The notes below the pieces were generated by a model that saw nothing but the letters and a program-made list of their open reading frames with translations, searched no databases and was not told the DNA's origin. A stretch of 64,000 nt of DNA from Aequorivita viscosa (GTDB lineage Bacteria; Bacteroidota; Bacteroidia; Flavobacteriales; Flavobacteriaceae): assembly GCF_900106795.1 (NCBI RefSeq), contig NZ_FNNS01000015.1, positions 17,445 through 81,444 of the forward strand, written 5' to 3'. Shown here one piece after another: positions 16,998 through 24,944 of the stretch (the first letter of the stretch is position 1; each line of letters starts with the position of its first letter). A program made the translations under genes and the position numbers.

Positions 16998-17879
16998 ATG
17001 GCGGGCGAATGGGAAGGCAAAAGCAAAGGCACCGTTTTAGGATATAAAATCTTTATTTTTTTTATTAGAAAATTAGGGGTGCGGGCAGCATACGTACTGC
17101 TTTATTTTGTAGCCCTATATTATGTGTTTTTCGCAGGAAAAAGCACACAATCAATCTATTATTATTGTCGTAAAAGACTGAAATACCCCACGTTTAAAAG
17201 TCTTTTCAGTATCTATAAAAGTTATTACACCTTCGGTAAAACTATTATCGATAAAGCAGCAATCTCCTCTGGCCTAAAAAATCAATTTACGTACGAGTGC
17301 GATGGAATCGAAAACATAACAAACCTGCTTGATAAACAACAAGGAGGTATTATGATTAGCGCTCACGTTGGAAACTTCGAAATAGCTGAATTCTTTTTTG
17401 AAGAAATCGACACGCGTTCGCAGATAAGTCTCGTTACAACAGATGCCGAACATCAAAACATCAAGGAATATATGGAAAAAGTAACCGTACGTTCCAAAGT
17501 GAAATTCATACTGGTGAAAGAAGACCTATCGCATATATTCGAAATAAACAATGCCCTTAGTAATGGTGAATTGGTCTGCTTTACGGGTGATAGATATATG
17601 AAAGGCCAAAAGGTGTTAACCGAGTCGTTACTAGGCAAAGAAGCAAATTTTCCGGCAGGCCCTTTTCTATTAGCAAGTCGGTTAAAAGTACCAGTGCTCT
17701 TTGTTTATGTAATGAAAGAAACTAATAAGCACTACCATTTATACGCACGCCAAGCGAATGTGAAAAATCGTGACGCTCAAGGATTGCTAAAAAAATATAC
17801 CGAAAGTGTTGAATGGATGTTAAAAAAATATCCTCTGCAATGGTTTAATTATTTTGACTTTTGGGAAACGGATGACTAA
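16998..17879 (+). CDS. Lipid A biosynthesis-type acyltransferase
   Basis: The 293-residue protein has one N-terminal membrane segment (about residues 30-50). It has the HTM/LpxL acyltransferase signature 'ISAHVGNFEIAEFF', matching HxxxxE, plus 'GDRYMKG' and 'FPAGPFLLASRL' downstream. Members transfer acyl groups from acyl-ACP to membrane lipids. Aryl polyene and flexirubin clusters commonly include such a lysophospholipid/lipid A-like acyltransferase. It is a candidate for moving polyene acyl chains onto a lipid or onto the resorcinol at the inner membrane. It follows the ACP gene by 18 bases. The true acceptor cannot be told from sequence. Confidence 0.87.
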   Translation: MAGEWEGKSKGTVLGYKIFIFFIRKLGVRAAYVLLYFVALYYVFFAGKSTQSIYYYCRKRLKYPTFKSLFSIYKSYYTFGKTIIDKAAISSGLKNQFTYECDGIENITNLLDKQQGGIMISAHVGNFEIAEFFFEEIDTRSQISLVTTDAEHQNIKEYMEKVTVRSKVKFILVKEDLSHIFEINNALSNGELVCFTGDRYMKGQKVLTESLLGKEANFPAGPFLLASRLKVPVLFVYVMKETNKHYHLYARQANVKNRDAQGLLKKYTESVEWMLKKYPLQWFNYFDFWETDD

Positions 17880-17901
17880 TTTTTAGATTTTGCTTGGTTT
17901 T

Positions 17902-17928
17902 CCTGCAAGGTCTCTAAGATCTTGTAGG
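17902..17928. repeat. Dispersed hairpin, copy A
   Basis: CCTGCAAG (17902-17909) pairs with CTTGTAGG (17921-17928) with one G-T wobble. It is related to hairpins at 28102-28158 and 42532-42572. Confidence 0.6.
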
Positions 17929-17942
17929 TATATCATTATTGT

Positions 17943-18860
17943 ATGAAAGAAGTATTAATAATATATTATTCACAAACGGGTCAGTTAACTGATGTCTTGA
18001 AGAATATTGCTTCATCACTTTCTGGTGAAGAAGTATCTATTTCTTATCACGAAATTGTTCCTAAAAAAAAGTTTCCGTTCCCCTGGAAACAAGAAGAGTT
18101 TTACGGTGCTTTCCCAGAAACCTTTTTGCAAATTCCCACTCCTTTAGAACCTGTTCCATCTCAAATTATTCAGAAAAAATATGACTTGGTGATTTTAGGG
18201 TATACCACCTGGTATTTAACACCATCTATCCCCGTGAATTCATTTTTAAAATCTGAAGAGGCTAACCAATTGCTCGCAAATACTCCGGTTATTACCGTTT
18301 CCGCTAGTCGAAATATGTGGATCATGGCACAGGAAAAAGTGAAGAAATTGCTAGTTCAAAACAAGGCAAAACTTGTTGGCAACATCGCGTTGGTTGATAG
18401 AAATATGAATCATATTAGCGTAATTACAATTGTGCATTGGTTAATGGGTGGAAAGAAAACCAGAATGCTTGGCATTTTTCCAAAGCCAGGAGTTTCGGAT
18501 AACGATATAAACTCTGCTTCGCGCTTTGGAACATCTATTAAAAATTCATTGTTGCAGAACGAATATTCAAATCTGCAAGAAAATCTATTAAAAATCGGCG
18601 CCGTTAAAGTAGATCCTTCGTTAATTGCAACAGATATTCGAGGTAATGTTGTTTTTGCGAAATGGGCTAGTCATTTAATTAAGAAAAATGGCGAAGAAAG
18701 AAAAAAATGGCTCGTTTATTTTAAATATTATTTGTTATTTGCAATTTGGCTTATCGCCCCAATTGTATACATCGTGTATTTGCTCACATACATCCCCATG
18801 TATCGTAAAATACAAAAAGATAAAGCTTATTATTCATCAGTTGAATTAAAGAAGGATTAA
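17943..18860 (+). CDS. darA: Dialkylresorcinol condensing enzyme DarA
   Basis: The 305-residue protein starts 'EVLIIYYSQTGQLTDVL', a flavodoxin-like opening, has 'LGYTTWYLTPSIPVNSFL' in the middle and a hydrophobic C-terminal hairpin (about residues 258-290). This architecture and sequence match, from memory, the family annotated as dialkylresorcinol condensing enzyme. DarA works with DarB to join two fatty acyl-derived chains (a beta-ketoacyl thioester and an enoyl-type partner), giving a cyclic intermediate that DarC-type oxidation aromatises. Its stop shares a base with the start of the darB-like gene. The pairing with a DarB-type synthase is the strongest support. No obvious catalytic residue can be named from the sequence. 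Confidence 0.85.
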   Translation: MKEVLIIYYSQTGQLTDVLKNIASSLSGEEVSISYHEIVPKKKFPFPWKQEEFYGAFPETFLQIPTPLEPVPSQIIQKKYDLVILGYTTWYLTPSIPVNSFLKSEEANQLLANTPVITVSASRNMWIMAQEKVKKLLVQNKAKLVGNIALVDRNMNHISVITIVHWLMGGKKTRMLGIFPKPGVSDNDINSASRFGTSIKNSLLQNEYSNLQENLLKIGAVKVDPSLIATDIRGNVVFAKWASHLIKKNGEERKKWLVYFKYYLLFAIWLIAPIVYIVYLLTYIPMYRKIQKDKAYYSSVELKKD

Positions 18861-19993
18861 TGAAGAACGTTTACATCACTAGGATTGCGAAGTTTCTACC
18901 AAACGAGCCCGTCGAAAACGAGGAAATGGAAGAAAAACTCGGAATCATCAATGGAAAAGCATCCAAAGCTCGCCGAATTATACTTCGGAATAACCAAATT
19001 AAAACACGTTATTACGCCTTAGATAAAGAAGGCAATGTAACTCATAATAACGCACAACTTGTAGCAAAAGCTGTAGAAGGCTTGTGTGATGATACTTTCA
19101 ATAAAAGCGAAATTGAACTCCTGTCTTGTGGCACCTCAAGCCCAGATCAAATTCTGCCAAGCCATGCAGCTATGGTTCACGGCTTTTTAAAGAGCGGAAA
19201 CCTTGAGGTAAACTCTCCTTCGGGTGCGTGTTGCGCAGGAATGAACGCTTTAAAATACGGCTATATGGCCGTAAAGTCAGATCAAGTTAAAAATGCAGTT
19301 TGTACAGGTTCAGAAAGAACTTCCTCTTGGATGAAATCTGATATTTTTGAAGATGAAGTGGCCCATTTAGAAGCAGTTGAACAACAACCAATTCTAGCTT
19401 TTAACAAAGAATTTTTACGTTGGATGCTTTCTGACGGTGCTGGAGCAGTGCTTCTAGAAAGTGAACCAAACGGAAAAACACCATTAAAAATTGAATGGAT
19501 GGAAGGTTATAGCTACGCTTTTGAACTTGAAACCTGTATGTATGCGGGCGGAGAAAAATTAGAAGATGGCAACCTAAAACCGTGGAGCGAATATCCAGCA
19601 GATGTATGGGGGAAAATGTCACTTTTTGCCATGAAGCAAGATGTAAAATTACTAAGTGAAAACATCCTTAAAAAAGGTGTTGCTAGTATGAAATTGGCAA
19701 TGGAGAAACACAACATCACCGAAGATGATATAGAGTACTACTTGCCTCATATTTCTTCGTATTATTTCAAAGAAAACTTATATAAAGAAATTGAAAATCA
19801 AGGACTCCATATGCCTTGGGAAAAATGGTTTTTAAATCTTCAAAAGGTTGGAAATGTTGGCGCTGGATCTATCTACCTGATGTTAGAAGAATTGATCAAT
19901 TCTGGAAAACTTAAAAAAGGCGACAGAATATTCCTTCAAGTGCCCGAAAGTGCCCGATTCGCATATTCGTACGCTTACTTAACGGTTGTTTAA
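18860..19993 (+). CDS. darB: DarB-like beta-ketoacyl synthase III
   Basis: This 377-residue thiolase-fold enzyme is FabH-like. The nucleophile is Cys125 in 'GACCAGMNAL', the His is in 'YLPHISSYYF', and Asn is in 'VGNVGAGSIYLML'. It begins on the last base of the DarA gene, so the two are translationally coupled. In the known pathway DarB condenses or exchanges chains with DarA to build the dialkylresorcinol scaffold. FabH enzymes are usually 320-330 residues; the extra length lies mainly in the mid region around 'EGYSYAFELETCMYAGG'. The family match and gene pairing give good confidence. Confidence 0.88.
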   Translation: MKNVYITRIAKFLPNEPVENEEMEEKLGIINGKASKARRIILRNNQIKTRYYALDKEGNVTHNNAQLVAKAVEGLCDDTFNKSEIELLSCGTSSPDQILPSHAAMVHGFLKSGNLEVNSPSGACCAGMNALKYGYMAVKSDQVKNAVCTGSERTSSWMKSDIFEDEVAHLEAVEQQPILAFNKEFLRWMLSDGAGAVLLESEPNGKTPLKIEWMEGYSYAFELETCMYAGGEKLEDGNLKPWSEYPADVWGKMSLFAMKQDVKLLSENILKKGVASMKLAMEKHNITEDDIEYYLPHISSYYFKENLYKEIENQGLHMPWEKWFLNLQKVGNVGAGSIYLMLEELINSGKLKKGDRIFLQVPESARFAYSYAYLTVV

Positions 19994-19994
19994 A

Positions 19995-20432
19995 ATGAAA
20001 GTGTTTACTGATAAAATAACGGATAAAAACTTCATCGGAAAACTAATTCCGCAAAGAACACCGTTCGTTATGGTCGATAAACTCCTTCATTTTGAAGAAA
20101 GCAAGGTGGTTGCAGGGCTAACCATTTCCGGAGATAATATATTTACGCTAAACAATATATTTACGGCGCCTGGCTTAATTGAACATATGGCGCAGACAGT
20201 GGCGCTTTATACGGGCTATCGGTTTTATTTAAAAGAAGAAGATGCCCCCGTAGGTTATATAGGCGCCATAAAAAAAGCTGAAATCTTTGAGCTCCCATCA
20301 ATTGGAAAAGAGCTAAAAACAACAGTAAATATACTTCACGATATAATGGGCGTTACCTTGGTCACAGCCGAAACTGAGTGCGAAGGTAAAGTAATTGCTT
20401 CTAGTGAAATGAAAACGGTATTAGCGAACTAA
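19995..20432 (+). CDS. Hotdog-fold dehydratase-like protein 1
   Basis: The 145-residue product fits the FabA/FabZ-like hotdog family. It has 'LIPQRTPFVMVDKLL' at the start and 'TAPGLIEHMAQTVAL' in the position of the central helix. The usual 'HFPG' His is not seen in the same place, so the active-site arrangement may follow the ApeP-like pattern of aryl polyene clusters. I chose the ATG at 19995, one base after the DarB stop; an upstream TTG at 19986 would overlap. It ends 1 base into the next hotdog gene. A dehydratase for the polyene or for resorcinol precursor processing is likely. Confidence 0.75.
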   Translation: MKVFTDKITDKNFIGKLIPQRTPFVMVDKLLHFEESKVVAGLTISGDNIFTLNNIFTAPGLIEHMAQTVALYTGYRFYLKEEDAPVGYIGAIKKAEIFELPSIGKELKTTVNILHDIMGVTLVTAETECEGKVIASSEMKTVLAN

Positions 20433-20890
20433 TGAAGTCTTCCGATATTTCAAATATTGACATTTCAAACTTTCTCCCGCACCGAAATCCGATGTTGATG
20501 GTTAGCTCGGTATTGGAAATAGATGAAAATTCCGTTGCCACAAACTTTCAAATCGCAGATACGTGTATTTTCTTAAAAAATAAAAACCTGTCGGAGGCTG
20601 GACTTATCGAAAATGCCGCTCAAACCGCTTCTGGAGTAGTTGGGCAGACTTTTTTTGATAAGAATGACGTGGAAGGAACAGGAAACAAATTAGTTGGTTA
20701 CATAAGTGCAATTAAAAGAATTGAAATTTTTCAATTACCTAAAGTAGATGAAACTATCGTAACAAAAGCAAAACTCCTTTCAAGGTTTGATACTGGCGAA
20801 ATGACAATGTGTAGTTTTGAAACAGAAACATTTCTCGATGAAAAATTAATTGTATCTTCTACTATGAATTTTTTAATCCATGAGGTCTGA
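20432..20890 (+). CDS. Hotdog-fold dehydratase-like protein 2
   Basis: The 152-residue product is a paralogue of the preceding gene, with 'FLPHRNPMLMVSSVLE' at the N-terminus and 'EAGLIENAAQTASG' in the middle. The His in 'LPHRNPM' is in the FabZ-like position, which the previous protein replaces with Gln. Two adjacent hotdog proteins with complementary motifs could form a heterodimer; that is inference. The start overlaps the previous stop (TAATG), indicating translational coupling. Confidence 0.75.
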   Translation: MKSSDISNIDISNFLPHRNPMLMVSSVLEIDENSVATNFQIADTCIFLKNKNLSEAGLIENAAQTASGVVGQTFFDKNDVEGTGNKLVGYISAIKRIEIFQLPKVDETIVTKAKLLSRFDTGEMTMCSFETETFLDEKLIVSSTMNFLIHEV

Positions 20891-20892
20891 TT

Positions 20893-21291
20893 ATGAAGAA
20901 GAAAGAAGTACCCCAAGATAAAAGTAATCTAGAATCGGCAAATTTCCGCGAACTCTGCTATGCAGTAGATGAAGACGGAAAATACACTACTGCAAATAGC
21001 AGTGGTTGGGAGCCAAAAACAGTTGCCTTAAACAATGCTATTGAGGAAATCAATGAGCGAATAGAAGATGCAAAAAACCGAGTGCAAAAAGGTGAAACGA
21101 GCCCAATTGAATATTGCATGGAACTCCATAAAATGGATGTTGGTATTTTAGCAAGCTATGTTGGCCTTTGGCAATGGCGGGTTAAAAGACATTTTAAACC
21201 TGCTGTTTTTAAAAAATTGAATAATAAAACCTTGCAGAAATACGCCGACGTTTTTGAGATATCAGTAGATAAATTAAAAAAGTTAGAATAA
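20893..21291 (+). CDS. Conserved hypothetical protein of the pigment cluster
   Basis: The 132-residue, charged, soluble product has no signal peptide. It starts 2 bases after the hotdog gene and reads 'CYAVDEDGKYTTANSSGWEPK' early, then a long helical stretch ('LNNAIEEINERIEDAKNRV'), and ends 'KYADVFEISVDKLKKLE'. I do not recognise a domain. The pattern of an acidic N-terminal part followed by helices could suit a small regulatory or adaptor protein. It probably closes the first transcription segment, since 165 non-coding bases follow. Confidence 0.75.
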   Translation: MKKKEVPQDKSNLESANFRELCYAVDEDGKYTTANSSGWEPKTVALNNAIEEINERIEDAKNRVQKGETSPIEYCMELHKMDVGILASYVGLWQWRVKRHFKPAVFKKLNNKTLQKYADVFEISVDKLKKLE

Positions 21292-21456
21292 CTCACCTGC
21301 TGCTCGTTCGGAATTCACTAGTGATTCTAGTTGGAACCGGAATTACCTTTAAATCGAATAATTTAAAAGCCTTTTTAAAAAACTGAAAATAAATTATCCT
21401 AGTCCTAAAGTGCTCGAAACATATCATTTCAAGGGTTGGGGATAAAAAAATAAATC
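21292..21456. other. Intergenic segment with inverted repeat
   Basis: This 165-base gap contains ACTAG (21317-21321) and CTAGT (21327-21331) as inverted arms around TGATT, and the palindrome TCACTAGTGA. It may carry a regulatory site for the gene at 21457. No TAnnTTTG element is clear. Confidence 0.35.
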
Positions 21457-22464
21457 TTGAAAGAAGAAACCATAATTAACTTCACCCACCATCAAGCTGC
21501 CCACTGCGAAAACGGTGTAGTTTCAAATTTGATGAAACACAACGGTTTTAGCGTCAGCGAACCCATGGTTTTTGGTATCGGTAGCGGCTTGTTGTTTTGT
21601 TATATTCCATTTCTAAAAGTAAATCACGCGCCTGTATTTACATATCGTGCTATGCCTGGTTTAATTTTTAAAAAATTCGCCAAGCGTACAGGAGTAAAAA
21701 TGAAGCGCGAAAAATTCAGCAACCCTAAAGATGCCAAAGCAAGGTTGGATGAAAACCTTAAAAAGAACAATCCTGTTGGTTTGCAAGTTGGAGTTTATAA
21801 TCTACTATACTTTCCTGATGAATATCGTTTCCACTTTAATGCCCACAACATGGTGGTTTACGGAAAACAAGGAGATCGTTATTTAATAAGCGACCCTGTA
21901 ATGGAAGAAGTTACTTCGCTTTCAGATAAAGAGCTCGAAAAAGTGCGTTTTGCAAAAGGAGCGTTCGCCCCAAAAGGTCATATGTATTATCCAGTTTCAT
22001 TTCCAGAAAAGCTTGAGTTTGAAAAAGCTATTGTAAAAGGAATTAAGGATACGTGTAAAACGATGTTGGCTCCCATTCCTATAGTTGGTGTAAACGGAAT
22101 ACACACAACAGCAGGAATGATACGCAAATGGCCAAAGAAAAAAGACGTTAAAACAGCAAACCATTATTTAGGTCAAGTAGTGCGAATGCAAGAAGAAATA
22201 GGAACTGGCGGCGGCGGATTCCGATATATTTATGCTGCTTTTCTTCAAGAGTCTGCCAAATTATTAAATAATGAAAAGCTGAATGAACTTTCAAAAGAAA
22301 TGACCGAAATTGGCGATTTATGGCGCGATTTTGCCGTAGAAGCATCAAGAATTTATAAAAATAGAAGTGCAAAAACTGATAGCTACAATAAAGTAGCTGA
22401 CCAATTAGACTATATAGCCGATCTGGAAAAAGTGTTTTTTAAAAAGCTGAAAAAGGCAGTTTAA
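21457..22464 (+). CDS. BtrH-like putative acyl-ACP acyltransferase
   Basis: The 335-residue product uses a TTG start. Its N-terminal region 'HHQAAHCENGVVSNLMKHNG' places a Cys at residue 17. It matches the BtrH N-terminal domain, a papain-like fold, and a DUF4872-like helical region follows from about residue 180. BtrH transfers an acyl group from an ACP to an aminoglycoside in butirosin synthesis. In this cluster the enzyme could transfer the ACP-bound aryl polyene to a hydroxyl of the dialkylresorcinol, making the flexirubin ester. It has an in-domain 'RFHFNAHNMVVYG' with the likely catalytic His and 'YLISDP' with the Asp. It lies just upstream of the ABC transporter genes. The function is family- and context-based. 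Confidence 0.75.
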   Translation: MKEETIINFTHHQAAHCENGVVSNLMKHNGFSVSEPMVFGIGSGLLFCYIPFLKVNHAPVFTYRAMPGLIFKKFAKRTGVKMKREKFSNPKDAKARLDENLKKNNPVGLQVGVYNLLYFPDEYRFHFNAHNMVVYGKQGDRYLISDPVMEEVTSLSDKELEKVRFAKGAFAPKGHMYYPVSFPEKLEFEKAIVKGIKDTCKTMLAPIPIVGVNGIHTTAGMIRKWPKKKDVKTANHYLGQVVRMQEEIGTGGGGFRYIYAAFLQESAKLLNNEKLNELSKEMTEIGDLWRDFAVEASRIYKNRSAKTDSYNKVADQLDYIADLEKVFFKKLKKAV

Positions 22465-22490
22465 AAAGTTAATTAGATATAATGGTATAA

Positions 22491-22515
22491 GTCCCCATTG
22501 GGGGGCTTTAGGGGG
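22491..22515. repeat. G-rich short repeat upstream of the ABC transporter
   Basis: GTCCCCATTGGGGGG followed by CTTTAGGGGG forms a small CCCC/GGGG hairpin and a second G-run just before the ATG at 22520. It is unusual for this AT-rich genome and looks like a dispersed intergenic repeat. Confidence 0.4.
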
Positions 22516-22519
22516 ATAA

Positions 22520-23263
22520 ATGATACAGATAAACCAACTTTCAAAAAAATACAAAGGGGCCGAATTTTTTTCGGTTAAAGACCTTAGTTTGAAGATTGAA
22601 ACTGGTGAAATTTATGGTTTGTTAGGCCCAAACGGAGCAGGAAAAACAACGCTTATCTCGATGTTGACCTCACTGTTAAAACCAACTTCTGGATCTTTTA
22701 CAATAAACGGACTTAATTTCAAAGAGAATAAAAATCAATTAAAACAATTAATCGGAATTGTCCCGCAGGAATATGCGCTTTATCCAACACTTACTGCTTT
22801 TGAAAACTTAGAATATTTCGGAAGTATGTATGGATTAAAAGGCGAAATTTTAAAAAATTCCATTCTTGAACATCTAGAAATTATGGGGCTTTCAAAATTC
22901 GCTACTAAGAAAACCGCAACATTTTCGGGAGGAATGAAGCGCCGTGTAAACCTAATAGCTGGAATTCTTCATCAACCCAAAGTGTTATTCCTAGATGAAC
23001 CTACCGTGGGCGTCGACGTACAATCCAAAAACGTTATTATTGACCACTTAAAGTTTTTAAACCAACAGGGAACTACAATTGTGTACACCTCTCATCATTT
23101 AATTGAAGCTGAGGTTTTCTGCACTCGCGTGGCAATAATCGACCAAGGTGAAATTATAATAAAAGGCATCCCTTCAGAACTTATAAAAACTCAGGCAGGC
23201 GCCAATAATCTTGAAGACGTATTTTTAGCACAAACAGGAAAAGCCCTTCGCGATTATGCATAA
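22520..23263 (+). CDS. ABC transporter ATP-binding protein
   Basis: The 247-residue ATPase has Walker A 'GPNGAGKTT', the signature 'FSGGMKRR', Walker B 'VLFLDEPTVGVD' and an H-loop His in 'YTSHHLIEAE'. It pairs with the ABC-2 permease whose start overlaps its end by 8 bases. Such pairs export lipids, drugs or polyketide-like products. The position in the pigment cluster suggests export of a precursor or pigment across the inner membrane, an inference from neighbourhood. Confidence 0.92.
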   Translation: MIQINQLSKKYKGAEFFSVKDLSLKIETGEIYGLLGPNGAGKTTLISMLTSLLKPTSGSFTINGLNFKENKNQLKQLIGIVPQEYALYPTLTAFENLEYFGSMYGLKGEILKNSILEHLEIMGLSKFATKKTATFSGGMKRRVNLIAGILHQPKVLFLDEPTVGVDVQSKNVIIDHLKFLNQQGTTIVYTSHHLIEAEVFCTRVAIIDQGEIIIKGIPSELIKTQAGANNLEDVFLAQTGKALRDYA

Positions 23264-24524
23264 ACTTTGGGCTTCAACATATAAGGAAATGCTCCTGTTA
23301 ATCCGCGATTTGGGGGGGATAGCAATTCTTTTCATTATGCCCATGTTGTTGCTAATCGTTATTACACTCGTTCAAGACAGCACGTTTAAAACGATAAACG
23401 ATGTGAAGATTCCAGTTTTGTTAGTTGATAATGACAATGGCGAAGTTTCAAAAAACATTATTGATAACCTTTCAGAATCCAATTCATTCGAAATTCTTCA
23501 AAAAAACACCGAAGACGAAGCAAAAGAGGCTGTTTTTGCAGGAAAATATCAATTGGCAATTATAATTCCAGAAAACCTATCTGCATCACTTCAGAAAAAA
23601 GTAAATCAAAATGTAGAAGGGATTTTATCAAAATTCGGATTAGAAGAGGATAACTCATTAGTTGAAAAAGAAGCAATCCCTGCAAAGGAAGTGAGATTGT
23701 ACTTTGACCCCGCAACGCAACTAAGCTTTAAGTCGTCGGTTAAAAACGGAATCGATAAAATGATTTCAAAAATCGAAACCCAAAGCATTTACAAAGCTTT
23801 TCAAACAGAATTAGGTGAAGAAGAAGCCGTGCCTATTTTCGATACAGAAAATTTCATTTCTTTTAAAGAAGTTCGCCAAACAAAAGGTAACCAAGAAATT
23901 ATTCCAAATTCAGCCCAGCACAATGTCCCGGCCTGGGCGCTTTTTGCTATTTTCTTTATTGTCGTGCCGCTCTCTATTAATTTGGTGAAAGAAAAAAATC
24001 AAGGAACCTTCGTTCGTCTGCGAACGCAACCAGTTAATTACGCAACTGTTTTGGGCGGAAAAACAATCGTTTATTTAGTGGTTTGCCTGATACAATTTAC
24101 GTTAATGCTCCTTGTTGGAATCTTTCTTTTTCCAGCAATCGGACTCCCACAACTTGATGTTTCCGGTAAATTACCGATGCTTTATGCTGTGGCTCTTTTT
24201 TCAGGATTGGCGGCAATTGGTCTGGGGTTACTTTTAGGAACAATTGCAAAAACTCAAGAGCAATCAGCGCCTTTTGGAGCAATAATGGTTGTTATTTTAG
24301 CAGCACTTGGCGGGGTTTGGGTGCCTGTTTTTGTAATGCCGAAATTAATGCAATCTATTTCAAAAATATCACCAATGAATTGGGGATTGGAAGCGTTTTA
24401 TGATGTGTTCTTAAGAAATGTGAATTTTGTTAAAATCCTTCCTGAAATTTCGTTATTATTGTTATTCTTCATTATAACAATTTTAATAGCAATAATTTAT
24501 AATCAAAAGAAGAATGCCGTCTAA
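23256..24524 (+). CDS. ABC-2 type transporter permease
   Basis: The 422-residue protein has an N-terminal membrane segment (about residues 20-40), a long extracytoplasmic domain (about 45-220), and five or so C-terminal hydrophobic helices ending 'LLLLFFIITILIAIIYNQKK'. This is the standard ABC-2 / DrrB-YhhJ layout. Start and stop both overlap neighbours, which shows tight coupling with the ATPase and the downstream thioesterase. Confidence 0.9.
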   Translation: MHKLWASTYKEMLLLIRDLGGIAILFIMPMLLLIVITLVQDSTFKTINDVKIPVLLVDNDNGEVSKNIIDNLSESNSFEILQKNTEDEAKEAVFAGKYQLAIIIPENLSASLQKKVNQNVEGILSKFGLEEDNSLVEKEAIPAKEVRLYFDPATQLSFKSSVKNGIDKMISKIETQSIYKAFQTELGEEEAVPIFDTENFISFKEVRQTKGNQEIIPNSAQHNVPAWALFAIFFIVVPLSINLVKEKNQGTFVRLRTQPVNYATVLGGKTIVYLVVCLIQFTLMLLVGIFLFPAIGLPQLDVSGKLPMLYAVALFSGLAAIGLGLLLGTIAKTQEQSAPFGAIMVVILAALGGVWVPVFVMPKLMQSISKISPMNWGLEAFYDVFLRNVNFVKILPEISLLLLFFIITILIAIIYNQKKNAV

Positions 24525-24942
24525 TAACAATAATGAAATAAGCTTTACTTCCGAAATACGTGTTCGCTTCACAGAAACCGATCCATTGGGAATTGTGTGG
24601 CATGGCAATTACATTCAATATTTTGAAGATGGTAGGGAAGCATTTGGGCGAGAGCACGGCATTTCCTATTTAGAGCAGAAAGCAAATGGCTATACATCAC
24701 CAATTGTAAGGTCTACCTGCGAACACAAACTGCCTCTGCGTTATGGCGATGTGGCAACCATTAAAACTACTTTTATAGATTCCCCAGCGGCAAAATTGAT
24801 ATTCCGATATCGAATTTTTGATCCCAAAGGAAGAGTAGCCTGTTTGGGCGAAACCATTCAAGTGTTTTTAAATGACGAAGGTGAACTTTCATTGACTCAA
24901 CCAGAGTTTTTTGCAAAATGGAAACAGAAAATGGGATTGTAA
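24514..24942 (+). CDS. 4HBT acyl-CoA/ACP thioesterase
   Basis: The 142-residue hotdog protein has the 4-hydroxybenzoyl-CoA thioesterase signature 'FTETDPLGIVWHGNYIQYFEDGREAF', with the catalytic Asp in 'TDPLGIVWHGNY'. It would hydrolyse acyl thioesters, releasing chains or clearing wrongly loaded ACP. Thioesterases of this type are usual in aryl polyene clusters. It overlaps the permease end by 11 bases, and the next ketosynthase begins 2 bases after it. Confidence 0.88.
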   Translation: MPSNNNNEISFTSEIRVRFTETDPLGIVWHGNYIQYFEDGREAFGREHGISYLEQKANGYTSPIVRSTCEHKLPLRYGDVATIKTTFIDSPAAKLIFRYRIFDPKGRVACLGETIQVFLNDEGELSLTQPEFFAKWKQKMGL

Positions 24943-24944
24943 AA

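Noticed and set aside
24918..24944. Longer start for the ketosynthase at 24918
   Set aside because: It would overlap the end of the thioesterase by 25 bases; the ATG at 24945 directly follows that stop and begins at the fold's first strand.
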